DNA of 16,532 bases from Eubacterium sp. (lineage in GTDB: Bacteria > Bacillota > Clostridia > Oscillospirales > Acutalibacteraceae): contig JAFYFO010000042.1 in NCBI GenBank assembly GCA_017543725.1, positions 1 to 16,532 on the forward strand. Reading direction: 5' to 3'. The position numbers and the translations under genes are program-made. Positions 1 to 6,689 of this stretch are shown piece after piece. The stretch's first letter is position 1. The number at the start of each line of letters is the position of its first letter. The notes under the pieces are model-generated. The model made no database searches and was not told the origin of the DNA. It saw only the letters and a program-made list of their open reading frames with translations.

Positions 1-1
1 C

Positions 2-1492
2 GTTTCGGGGCAATGCTATTTATCATCGGTTCTCGGTCAGAGAAGCGGAAACAGGGGACTTTGCGCCCAGCCGTGCCGACTTTCTTTCAGCGCCGACAAT
101 TCGAAAAGTTATGATTTATCGCTCAAAGATTTAAGCCTTATTTCCCATATCGGCGAGATTGAAAGCGCAGGAGTTATCAGCCTTAAAATCGAAGGAAGAA
201 TGAAGCGCCCCGAATATGTTGCCGCCGCTGTTACCGCCTGCAAAAAAGCGCTTGAAGGAAATTATTCGCCAAAGCAGGAAAACCTTCTTAAAAATGTTTT
301 TTCAAGAAGCGGATTTACCGACGGATATTTCACCGATAAAAGGCGCGATATGTTCGGAACAAGGCGCAAGGAGGATGTTGTTGCGGCTTCCGAGGTTTTA
401 AAAGACCTCAGCCGTTTATACGATAAAGAAAAGCCTTTGATACCGCTGGGACTTAAATTTTTATGCAGGGAAAACCAAAAAATAAAACTCACTGCCGTAT
501 CGCCGTATAAAAGCGTTTTTGCAGAGGGAGGTTACCCCGAAAAAGCGATAAACAAACCCTTAACGAAAGAAAAACTCGCAGAGCGCCTTTCAAAATTCGG
601 CTCAACGCAGTATTTCGCAAATGAAATAGAAATTGAACTCGGCGAAGGCTTGATAGTCAGCGCAAGCGAGATTAATGCACTGAGAAGGGAAATATGCGAA
701 AAACTTGACGAACAGGCGCAGATTTCTTTCACTCAGTTGCCGTTTGAAGAAATAGAATCAAGAGAAAAAAGCGCCAATCCCTATTACACCGCGCGATTTC
801 AAAGCGCGTCACAGATACCGGACAAGCATCCGTTTAAAAGGATATTTATTCCGATTTGGGAGAGCGATGAAAACTTCATCAAAACCAAAGCGGGAGTTGA
901 AATTCCGCGGGGGTTATTCGGCTTTGAAGACAGGATGAAGGAAAGGCTTCGCAAACTGAAAGAAATCGGAGTTGAAAACGCGCTTTGCTCCGATATCGGC
1001 TCTTATGAAAGCGCAAAAGAAATCGGAATGAAGGTTTTCGGAAACTTCGGGCTCAATATCTTCAACAGCGAAAGCGCAAAAATGTTTAATTCCCCGATTC
1101 TTTCATTTGAAACAAGTCTTTCACAGGCAAACAGAATAAACGCCGAAGACACGGGCATTATCGCATACGGCAGAGTTCCCCTTATGCTGACGAGGAACTG
1201 CCCCGTTAAAAACCGAATCGGATGCGAAAAGTGCAAGAAGCAGGGCAAGTTAACAGACAGAAAAGGATATGAATTTCCCGTTGTTTGTTCCCCCTATCCC
1301 TGCGTTGAAATTCTCAACCCGAATCCGATATATATGGGGGATAAACTCGACCAAATCAAAACCGATTTCATACATTTTTATTTCACAAATGAAACCAGGG
1401 ATGAAATAGACGAAATAATCTCTTTGTACAAATTTAATAAATTTTGCAAAAAAAACTACACCAGAGGATTATATTTCAAAGGAGTTAAATAA
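2..1492 (+). CDS. U32 family protein (RlhA/TrhP-like), 5'-truncated
   Basis: The frame is open from base 2, so this is the last 496 residues of a longer gene cut by the window edge; the ATG at 200 is internal. The first visible residues carry the U32 core signature (C5, then RSGNRG at 14-19, C21 and C25), followed by LKIEGRMKRPEY around 61-72, which is diagnostic for the family. Characterised members (E. coli RlhA, TrhP) hydroxylate cytidine or uridine in 23S rRNA or tRNA; others are annotated as collagenase-like peptidases, and the cysteines are thought to bind an Fe-S cluster. A middle region (about 140-230) fits the DUF3656-type insert. A C-terminal region ends in a second cysteine group (C400, C408, C411, C429, C434) with LMLTRNCP before it, as in long Gram-positive members. 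RNA hydroxylation is inferred from family; the exact target is unknown. It abuts maf with no gap. Confidence 0.88.
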   Translation, partial: VSGQCYLSSVLGQRSGNRGLCAQPCRLSFSADNSKSYDLSLKDLSLISHIGEIESAGVISLKIEGRMKRPEYVAAAVTACKKALEGNYSPKQENLLKNVFSRSGFTDGYFTDKRRDMFGTRRKEDVVAASEVLKDLSRLYDKEKPLIPLGLKFLCRENQKIKLTAVSPYKSVFAEGGYPEKAINKPLTKEKLAERLSKFGSTQYFANEIEIELGEGLIVSASEINALRREICEKLDEQAQISFTQLPFEEIESREKSANPYYTARFQSASQIPDKHPFKRIFIPIWESDENFIKTKAGVEIPRGLFGFEDRMKERLRKLKEIGVENALCSDIGSYESAKEIGMKVFGNFGLNIFNSESAKMFNSPILSFETSLSQANRINAEDTGIIAYGRVPLMLTRNCPVKNRIGCEKCKKQGKLTDRKGYEFPVVCSPYPCVEILNPNPIYMGDKLDQIKTDFIHFYFTNETRDEIDEIISLYKFNKFCKKNYTRGLYFKGVK

Positions 1493-2035
1493 ATGCTGAT
1501 TCTCGCGTCAAAAAGCCCCAGAAGGCAGGAACTTCTTAAACTGATAACGGAGGATTTTATCATCAAAACCGCCCAGGTTGATGAAACGCTTCCTGAAAAC
1601 ATATCGCCCGCCGAGGCTGTTTTATACCTTTCAAAAATCAAGGCGCAGCCGTTTTCAAACAGCGAAAGCATTGTTATCGGAGCGGATACGGTTGTTTCAA
1701 TCGACTCGAAAATTCTCGGCAAACCGAAGGATGAAGACGAGGCAAAAGCAATGCTGAAGTGCCTCAGCAACAGGGTTCACAGCGTTTTTACGGGCGTTAC
1801 TCTTATCAGGGGTGAAAAGGAAAAATCCTTCTTTGTTGAAACAAAAGTTAAGTTTTACGAACTCAGCGATGAAACAATTGAAAACTATATCAAAACCGGC
1901 GAGCCGTTCGACAAGGCAGGCGCCTACGGTATTCAGGGTCGCGGAAGTTTGCTTGTTGAAGGAATTGAAGGCGATTATTTCAATGTTGTCGGGCTACCTG
2001 TTGGGGCACTTAATCAATCATTACGGGATTTTTGA
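1493..2035 (+). CDS. maf: Maf family nucleoside triphosphate pyrophosphatase
   Basis: A 180-residue protein of normal Maf length. Maf enzymes hydrolyse (d)NTPs, often dTTP, UTP or modified nucleotides, to the monophosphate plus pyrophosphate. They act as cytoplasmic house-cleaning enzymes and are linked to septum formation when overproduced. Visible motifs are SKSPRRQELL at 6-15 (phosphate-binding loop), GADTVV at 63-68 with the catalytic Asp65, LGKPKD at 75-80, HSVFTG at 96-101 and KAGAYGIQG at 141-149. All expected catalytic segments are present. The ATG directly follows the U32 stop (TAAATG), with AAAGGAG inside the end of the U32 gene, so the two are almost certainly co-transcribed and translationally coupled. 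Substrate choice (dTTP/UTP versus m7GTP subgroup) cannot be fixed by eye, though the motifs look YhdE-like. No convincing terminator follows. Confidence 0.93.
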   Translation: MLILASKSPRRQELLKLITEDFIIKTAQVDETLPENISPAEAVLYLSKIKAQPFSNSESIVIGADTVVSIDSKILGKPKDEDEAKAMLKCLSNRVHSVFTGVTLIRGEKEKSFFVETKVKFYELSDETIENYIKTGEPFDKAGAYGIQGRGSLLVEGIEGDYFNVVGLPVGALNQSLRDF

Positions 2036-2084
2036 CTATTATTTATTCACCTTTTGCGCTCTATTTGTCTAAAATGACGGTTTG

Positions 2085-2090
2085 TATAAT
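2085..2090 (+). promoter_or_regulatory. Candidate -10 element upstream of the PHP gene
   Basis: The 155-bp gap between maf and the PHP gene contains a perfect TATAAT, but no good -35 box lies 16-18 bp upstream (a TTGTCT at 2065-2070 leaves only 14 bp). An alternative pair is TTGAAG (2096-2101) with TAAAGT (2119-2124), 17 bp apart. The PHP gene probably has a promoter here, since a leader of about 70-95 nt and a strong ribosome site follow, but the exact boxes are uncertain. Confidence 0.3.
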
Positions 2091-2190
2091 TTCTCTTGAA
2101 GTTTGATTTTCTATGTGTTAAAGTATACATACGGATACGTTTATAGACATTTGGCAATTATATTTGATATTTCAGTAAAGGAGTATAGTT

Positions 2191-3075
2191 ATGGCGGCAG
2201 ATTTACATTGTCACACAAAACTTAGCGACGGTTCCGTCGGTATTGAAGATTTAATAATCATCGCCCAGAAAAGCGGAATTGACACCATAGCCATAACAGA
2301 TCACGATTGTATTGCAGGCACTGTAAGAAGTCAGGTTATCGGAAAAAGATACGGTGTTAATGTTATTTCGGGAGTTGAACTTTCTGCTTTTGATTTTGAA
2401 GAGGGCAAAAATGTTCACATTCTTGCATATCTCGCAGACTCACCCGACAGGCTTGAGGCGATTTGCAAAAAAACTTCGGTTGCAAGAAAAAGAGCGGGTC
2501 AGATTATGATGCTCAAAATAGCCGCAAGATTTCCCATCACAAGTGATTTTATAATAAGCCACGCAAGCGGCTCAACAAATCTTTATAAGCAGCATATTAT
2601 GCATGCTTTGATGGACGCGGGCTACACAAGCGAGATTTTCGGCGATTTATACCACGCTCTTTTTGATGAAGACAGCGAATCAAATGTTCTTGCGCCAACC
2701 AAATATCCAACCGTTGAAGAAGTTTTAAACGAAATTCACGGCGCAGGCGCGGTTGCTGTTCTTGCATACCCGGGAAAATTCAATAATATTGACGAGATTG
2801 ATAAATATGTTGAAATGGGGCTTGACGGAGTTGAAGTCTGGTCGCCCTATAACTCGCCCGAACTTGTTGAAGAACTGACCGCAATTTGCAAAAAGAAAAA
2901 ACTGCTTATGACGGGCGGTTCCGATTTCCACGGAACATACGGCACAAAAACAGTTACTCTCGGCTCTTATTCAACACCTCAGGACCATCTTGATAAACTG
3001 ATGGGATACAAGGCTAAGAAAAAAAGAGCGCAAAGAAAAGCAGAAAAAGAAAAAATGGCTGCATCGGAATCATAG
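2191..3075 (+). CDS. PHP-domain phosphoesterase (YciV/TrpH-like)
   Basis: A 294-residue single-domain protein of the length of the YciV/TrpH group, whose characterised members include RNase AM (5'-3' exoribonuclease) and 3',5'-nucleotide bisphosphate phosphatases. PHP metal-binding motifs in order: DLHCHTKLSDGS (4-15; H6, H8, D13), ITDHD (35-39), GVELSA (61-66; E63), NVHILAY (74-80; H76), H135 in a helix that is HIAR-like in relatives, and GGSDFHG (242-248; D245, H247). At the position where relatives carry a His in an AHPG-type motif, this protein has Y193 (AYPG), so one of the usual ligands may be missing. The C-terminus (274-290) is Lys/Arg-rich and may contact RNA. The start is well supported by AAAGGAG 9 nt upstream. 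It is transcribed alone and ends at a shared hairpin. RNA or nucleotide processing is inferred from family. Confidence 0.85.
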   Translation: MAADLHCHTKLSDGSVGIEDLIIIAQKSGIDTIAITDHDCIAGTVRSQVIGKRYGVNVISGVELSAFDFEEGKNVHILAYLADSPDRLEAICKKTSVARKRAGQIMMLKIAARFPITSDFIISHASGSTNLYKQHIMHALMDAGYTSEIFGDLYHALFDEDSESNVLAPTKYPTVEEVLNEIHGAGAVAVLAYPGKFNNIDEIDKYVEMGLDGVEVWSPYNSPELVEELTAICKKKKLLMTGGSDFHGTYGTKTVTLGSYSTPQDHLDKLMGYKAKKKRAQRKAEKEKMAASES

Positions 3076-3122
3076 GCTTTGTGATTTGAACCAATTTATG
3101 CATAATACTTACCATATTAATG

Positions 3123-3151
3123 AAACCCTGCTCGGTGTGAGCAGGGTTTTT
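3123..3151. terminator. Bidirectional-type terminator between convergent genes
   Basis: A perfect 11-bp stem (3123-3133 with 3139-3149) and a 5-nt loop, followed on the plus strand by five T. It lies between the plus-strand PHP gene (stop at 3075) and the minus-strand ATPase (stop at 3153), so it can end both transcripts. The T tract is better for the plus strand; on the minus strand only TTT then CATT follows. Confidence 0.85.
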
Positions 3152-3152
3152 A

Positions 3153-4589
3153 CTATACAATATCGTTTAAATCACACATAAGGATTGGAGCCTTTGTTAC
3201 CGTTTGCAATTGGATTTTTTCATCAAATCCGGATTTGGAGAAAAGAATATAGTAAAACTCATTTTCTTCTTTTTCTTTTGCAAGTTTTGCTTCTGTATCG
3301 AGAAATTCAGCGTATGAAAACGGTGATTTTTTGAATTTGCACTCGCCGACAAGATATTTCTTTTCTGTATCAGATATGGCTAACAGGTCAATTTCCGTTT
3401 CGGCAATTTCGGTATCTTCGCCTCGTCTGACAGTCGTTTTGCCCCACCATTTTCCAAGTTTGTTATATCTGAACGGCAGCTTATTTGCTTTCTGTTGACG
3501 GATAACAAATTCTTTACATACATCCTCAAAGGCAAAGGAGGCAAACCTCTCTAAATTTGGCTTGATGCTGTACTCATAAACGCCGTCAACATCGTCGGTT
3601 TCAAGCGCGGACAGATTAGTAAAAGCAAAAGCATACCAGAATCGGAAAAAATTATCTGCAATACGATAGGTTCCTCTGTTTCTGTTTGCGTTTTCCTTAA
3701 CAGAGGTATCAACGGAAAACTCTTTTTTGATAATACCAAGCTCAATCAGATTTTTGAGGTAAACGCTTGTTTTTGGGTTATCCTCAACCAGCGCCTTCTG
3801 ACTAATATCATTTAGTTTGGTATTGCCGAGTGCTACCGCCTGAACAATGGAGTTATAAACATTTGTTTCTCGCAGTTCCTGCCTTAACAGGAACTCAACC
3901 TCACTGTAAAGAACGCTGCCCTTTGTCAGAATGTTCTTTTTGATGTTTTTTTCAAGGGAAAGATCAGGGTTAAACTGTCTTAAATAGTGAGGGATTCCGC
4001 CGAGAATGGAATATACAATCACTTTATCCTCATTGCTGTAATTAGGGAAGAACTTAACAACATCATAAAAGCCCATTTCCTGCATTTTATAGATTCCGGT
4101 TGCTCTGCCGTAAAGCGGATTCTTCTCAGCCAGCAATTCTTTCTCTATAAAACTCATAGCACTGCCGCAAAGAATAATCATAACATTTGAGTTTTTCAGA
4201 GCATTATCCCAAAGGTTTTGCAGAATTGACGGAATGCTTTCATTCTCCTTACACATATACGGAAACTCATCAATCACAATCAAACGCTTGCTGTCTCCGT
4301 ACGGTAAATCCGCAACGGATTTAAAAGCGCCTTCCCAATCCTGAAATTCATTGATGTATTGTTTTGCCGAAATATTCTCTTTGAAAAGCTGCTCAGAGAA
4401 ATTTTTCAACTGCAGTTTATCTGTACACTCTCTGCAGGAAAAGTATATATGCTGTTTGCCCTTGCAGAATTCCTTTAAGGTTTCGGTTTTGCCGATACGG
4501 CGTCTGCCGTAAAGAACGATAAGCTGTCCGCCTGTTTCATTATATTTATCCTCAAGAAACTTCAGTTCCTTTTCTCTGCCAATGAACAT
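3153..4589 (-). CDS. AAA ATPase with C-terminal DUF234 / PD-(D/E)XK-like domain
   Basis: A 478-residue protein of the 'archaeal ATPase' plus DUF234 type. The P-loop ATPase comes first: FIGREKEL at 2-9, Walker A GRRRIGKT at 28-35, Walker B LIVIDEFP at 103-110, a sensor-like CGSAMS at 141-146 and the family-typical PLYGRATGIY at 158-167. A middle region (about 225-295) looks like a winged helix. The C-terminal part has a restriction-nuclease-like core, with E399/D401 in ETEID and E416/K418 in GECK, resembling the E-x-D...E-x-K active site of PD-(D/E)XK enzymes. The role of this family is not established; nuclease or defence activity is inference. There is no partner gene: it lies alone between unrelated operons with its own promoter, which suggests an independently moving accessory gene. 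The start has CGGAG 8 nt upstream. Confidence 0.85.
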   Translation of the reverse strand: MFIGREKELKFLEDKYNETGGQLIVLYGRRRIGKTETLKEFCKGKQHIYFSCRECTDKLQLKNFSEQLFKENISAKQYINEFQDWEGAFKSVADLPYGDSKRLIVIDEFPYMCKENESIPSILQNLWDNALKNSNVMIILCGSAMSFIEKELLAEKNPLYGRATGIYKMQEMGFYDVVKFFPNYSNEDKVIVYSILGGIPHYLRQFNPDLSLEKNIKKNILTKGSVLYSEVEFLLRQELRETNVYNSIVQAVALGNTKLNDISQKALVEDNPKTSVYLKNLIELGIIKKEFSVDTSVKENANRNRGTYRIADNFFRFWYAFAFTNLSALETDDVDGVYEYSIKPNLERFASFAFEDVCKEFVIRQQKANKLPFRYNKLGKWWGKTTVRRGEDTEIAETEIDLLAISDTEKKYLVGECKFKKSPFSYAEFLDTEAKLAKEKEENEFYYILFSKSGFDEKIQLQTVTKAPILMCDLNDIV

Positions 4590-4605
4590 AAACTCATCTC
4601 CGTAA

Positions 4606-4638
4606 TTTATTAAATCACGATTTATTAAATCACGATTT
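4606..4638. repeat. Tandem 15-bp repeat with two dyads in the ATPase leader
   Basis: A 15-bp unit (TTTATTAAATCACGA) occurs twice in tandem at 4606-4620 and 4621-4635, with a partial third start. Each copy, with the following bases, forms the dyad AAATC-AC-GATTT (4612-4623 and 4627-4638). Both dyads sit in the 5' leader of the ATPase gene, the upstream one beginning at the predicted transcription start. This is a typical place for a repressor-binding site. No regulator gene is adjacent, so autoregulation or a distant regulator is possible. Confidence 0.7.
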
Positions 4639-4644
4639 AATTAT

Positions 4645-4673
4645 ATTATATCCGGTTATATCATAAAAATCAA
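4645..4673 (-). promoter_or_regulatory. Promoter of the DUF234 ATPase gene
   Basis: On the minus strand, TTGATT (4673-4668) and a perfect TATAAT (4650-4645) are separated by exactly 17 bp. The predicted start of transcription, about 4638, falls at the edge of the tandem dyad repeat. Confidence 0.75.
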
Positions 4674-4733
4674 GCGTTTTTATAAAAAACATTACCGCCG
4701 GTTGAACCAGGGTTTAGTCTGTTTTTAAGACAA

Positions 4734-4769
4734 ACAAAAAAGAAATGGAAAAAACCATCTCTTTTTTGT
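4734..4769 (-). terminator. Terminator of the transketolase operon
   Basis: On the minus strand a 15-bp stem with one G-U pair (4769-4755 with 4748-4734) has a 6-nt loop and its descending arm is rich in T. It begins 13 nt after the stop codon of the C-terminal transketolase gene. Confidence 0.8.
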
Positions 4770-4781
4770 TGCACATTTCTT

Positions 4782-5720
4782 TTATAAAAATTCTTTTGTT
4801 ACTTTAACAATATTTTCAGCGCTGAGTCCGAACTGCTTCAATAAATCCCTGGCAGGTCCCGAATGGCCGAATTCATCGTTAACGCCGATTCTTTTAACCG
4901 GGGTCGGGCATTTTTCCGAAAGGAGCGAACAAACCGCTTCGCCGAGTCCGCCGATTATATTATGCTCCTCAACGGTTATAACCTTGCCTGTTTTCTTTGC
5001 GGAAGCGACAATAAGTTCTTCATCGAGGGGTTTTATAGTTGCGATATTGATAATCTCAGCGTTTATTCCCTCTTTTTCAAGTTCTTTGCCCGCTTCAATT
5101 GCTTCGGCAACCATAAGTCCGTTTGCGATTATCGTTACATCGCTTCCCTCTTTTATAACCTCGCCTTTGCCGATTTCGAATTTATAATTCTCATCGTGGA
5201 AAACAGGAACGGCAAGTCTTCCGAATCTTAAATAAACAGGTCCTTCATATTTATATGCCGCTTTAACCGCCTGCCTTGCTTCAACATCATCCGCAGGACA
5301 GATAACAACCATACCCGGAATGGAGCGCATAAGCGCGAAATCCTCACAGCACTGATGGCTTGCGCCGTCTTCGCCAACGCTTATTCCTGCGTGGGTTGCG
5401 CCGATTTTAACATTGAGATGTGGATAGCCGATTGAGTTTCGAACCTGCTCAAACGCTCTTCCTGCGGCAAACATTGCAAAACTTGAAGCAAAGGGAACAA
5501 GCCCCATTGTTGCAAATCCTGCCGCAACACACATCATATTTCCCTCTGCAATACCGCAGTTGAAATGCCTTTCGGGGAAGGCTTTTTTAAAAATTCCGGT
5601 TTTTGTTGCAGCCGAAAGGTCCGCATCAAGAACAACAAGATTTTCAGCGCCGCTTTCGGCAAGTTCTTTAAGCGCGTTTCCGTAACTGTCGCGCGTTGCA
5701 ATATTCTTAACTTCTGCCAT
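4782..5720 (-). CDS. Transketolase, C-terminal (pyrimidine-binding) subunit
   Basis: A 312-residue protein equal to the pyrimidine-binding and C-terminal domains of transketolase. With the upstream subunit it moves two-carbon ketol units between sugar phosphates in the non-oxidative pentose phosphate pathway. The thiamine-activating glutamate is seen in CGIAEGNM (55-62, E59). Substrate-site histidines are in ATHAGISVGEDG (108-119) and ASHQ (120-123). PVYLRFGR (161-168) matches the phosphate-contacting arginine region. The C-terminal domain runs from about 185 and includes VEEHNIIGGLG (250-260). The start lies 4 nt after the N-subunit stop, with TTGGAGG across the end of that gene, so the halves are translationally linked. 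Split transketolases are common in Clostridia and archaea. A related keto-acid enzyme (such as a DXS-like paralogue) is less likely given the length and motifs. Confidence 0.93.
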   Translation of the reverse strand: MAEVKNIATRDSYGNALKELAESGAENLVVLDADLSAATKTGIFKKAFPERHFNCGIAEGNMMCVAAGFATMGLVPFASSFAMFAAGRAFEQVRNSIGYPHLNVKIGATHAGISVGEDGASHQCCEDFALMRSIPGMVVICPADDVEARQAVKAAYKYEGPVYLRFGRLAVPVFHDENYKFEIGKGEVIKEGSDVTIIANGLMVAEAIEAGKELEKEGINAEIINIATIKPLDEELIVASAKKTGKVITVEEHNIIGGLGEAVCSLLSEKCPTPVKRIGVNDEFGHSGPARDLLKQFGLSAENIVKVTKEFL

Positions 5721-5724
5721 AACC

Positions 5725-6567
5725 TTACGCCTCCAATTCTCTGAGTTTTTCGCCGAGTTCCTTCATAGCGATATTATATTCTTCTTCGTTGGGAGCCTTG
5801 CCGTGCCAGCCGACTTCGTTTTCCATATAGGAAACTCCGAGCCCTTTGATTGTTTTCATTATGATAACAAAGGGTTTGCCCTCCGTTTTATGGAAAGCAT
5901 TAAAAGCGCTCTCAAGTTCATCAAAATCATTTCCGTTGATAACGGCAACCTCAAATCCGAAGGCTTTGAGTTTTTCATCAATCGGCTCAGCGCTCATAAC
6001 CTCGTCGCAGGAGCCGTCTATCTGAAGTCCGTTTGAATCAATAATGGCGCAGAAATTATCAAGTTTGTACTGAGCGGCAAACATAAACGCCTCCCAGACT
6101 TCCCCTTCTTCAATCTCGCCGTCGCCGAGAAGGGTGTAAACATTAATATTTTTTCCGGTATATTTCGCCGCTTTTGCCATACCTGCTGCAACGCTGACTC
6201 CCTGACCGAGCGAACCCGTGCTCATATCAACACCGGGAACAGTGTTCATATTCGGATGTCCCTGGAGATACGACCCGATTTTTCTGAGGGTTTTTAAATC
6301 CTCAACAGGGAAAAAGCCTTTATATGCAAGAGCGCTGTATAATCCCGGAGCACAGTGCCCTTTTGAAAGGACAAATCTGTCTCTGTCTTCCCACTTCGGT
6401 TCTTTGGGATTATATCTCATTTCTTTTCCGTAGAGATACGCAAAAACATCCGCTGAGGAAAGAGAACCGCCCGGGTGTCCTGCTTTTGCATTATAAGTGC
6501 TTTCAATAATTCCCATTCTTATCTGAGTGGCAAATATTTCAAGTTCTTTTTTCGCTTTGCTATCCAT
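5725..6567 (-). CDS. Transketolase, N-terminal (thiamine diphosphate-binding) subunit
   Basis: A 280-residue protein equal to the N-terminal domain of transketolase, which binds thiamine diphosphate and metal. Key motifs are AGHPGGSLS at 29-37 (H31), RFVLSKGHCAPGLY at 64-77 (H71), LQGHPN at 101-106, GSLGQG at 118-123, and the cofactor/Mg motif from GDGE at 148-151 to N179. No active-site residue appears lost. It is the first gene of a two-gene operon with the C-terminal subunit 4 nt downstream; the two must assemble to form the active site at their interface. GGAG lies 8-9 nt before the ATG. No other pentose phosphate gene is present in the window, so the operon probably serves general carbon interconversion and ribose supply. 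Confidence 0.94.
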   Translation of the reverse strand: MDSKAKKELEIFATQIRMGIIESTYNAKAGHPGGSLSSADVFAYLYGKEMRYNPKEPKWEDRDRFVLSKGHCAPGLYSALAYKGFFPVEDLKTLRKIGSYLQGHPNMNTVPGVDMSTGSLGQGVSVAAGMAKAAKYTGKNINVYTLLGDGEIEEGEVWEAFMFAAQYKLDNFCAIIDSNGLQIDGSCDEVMSAEPIDEKLKAFGFEVAVINGNDFDELESAFNAFHKTEGKPFVIIMKTIKGLGVSYMENEVGWHGKAPNEEEYNIAMKELGEKLRELEA

Positions 6568-6596
6568 ATCATCGCTCCTTTATTTTTTTCTTTATT

Positions 6597-6625
6597 ATTT
6601 TAACAAATATTTTATAAAAGTTCAA
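6597..6625 (-). promoter_or_regulatory. Promoter of the split transketolase operon
   Basis: On the minus strand TTGAAC (6625-6620), a 17-bp spacer and TAAAAT (6602-6597) preceded by TG one base upstream (extended -10). The predicted start of transcription near 6590 leaves a leader of about 22 nt before the ATG at 6567. Confidence 0.82.
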
Positions 6626-6652
6626 TTTACGATATTATTACAATTTAAACAT

Positions 6653-6686
6653 AAAAAAGTTGACTTTGATAAACAAAGCCAACTTT
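6653..6686 (-). terminator. Terminator after the LCP gene
   Basis: A 13-bp stem with one G-U pair (6686-6674 with 6668-6656), a 5-nt loop and six T on the minus strand (6658-6653). It starts 3 nt after the LCP stop codon and closes the sortase-LCP operon just before the transketolase promoter. Confidence 0.9.
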
Positions 6687-6689
6687 CAA

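Noticed and set aside
3153..4640. Mobile element carrying the DUF234 ATPase
   Set aside because: No inverted terminal repeats, target duplication, integrase or transposase were seen around the gene. The tandem repeat lies only on the promoter side, so it is better explained as an operator.
4674..4733. Small imperfect hairpins between the ATPase promoter and the transketolase terminator
   Set aside because: GTTT(A)GTCT pairing with AGACAAAC has a bulge and no T run on either strand, and there is no coding potential. It is not supported as a terminator or RNA gene.
4863..5231. 122-codon open frame on the plus strand inside the transketolase C-subunit gene
   Set aside because: It is opposite a clearly conserved gene and has no ribosome site or recognisable motif; it is a shadow frame.
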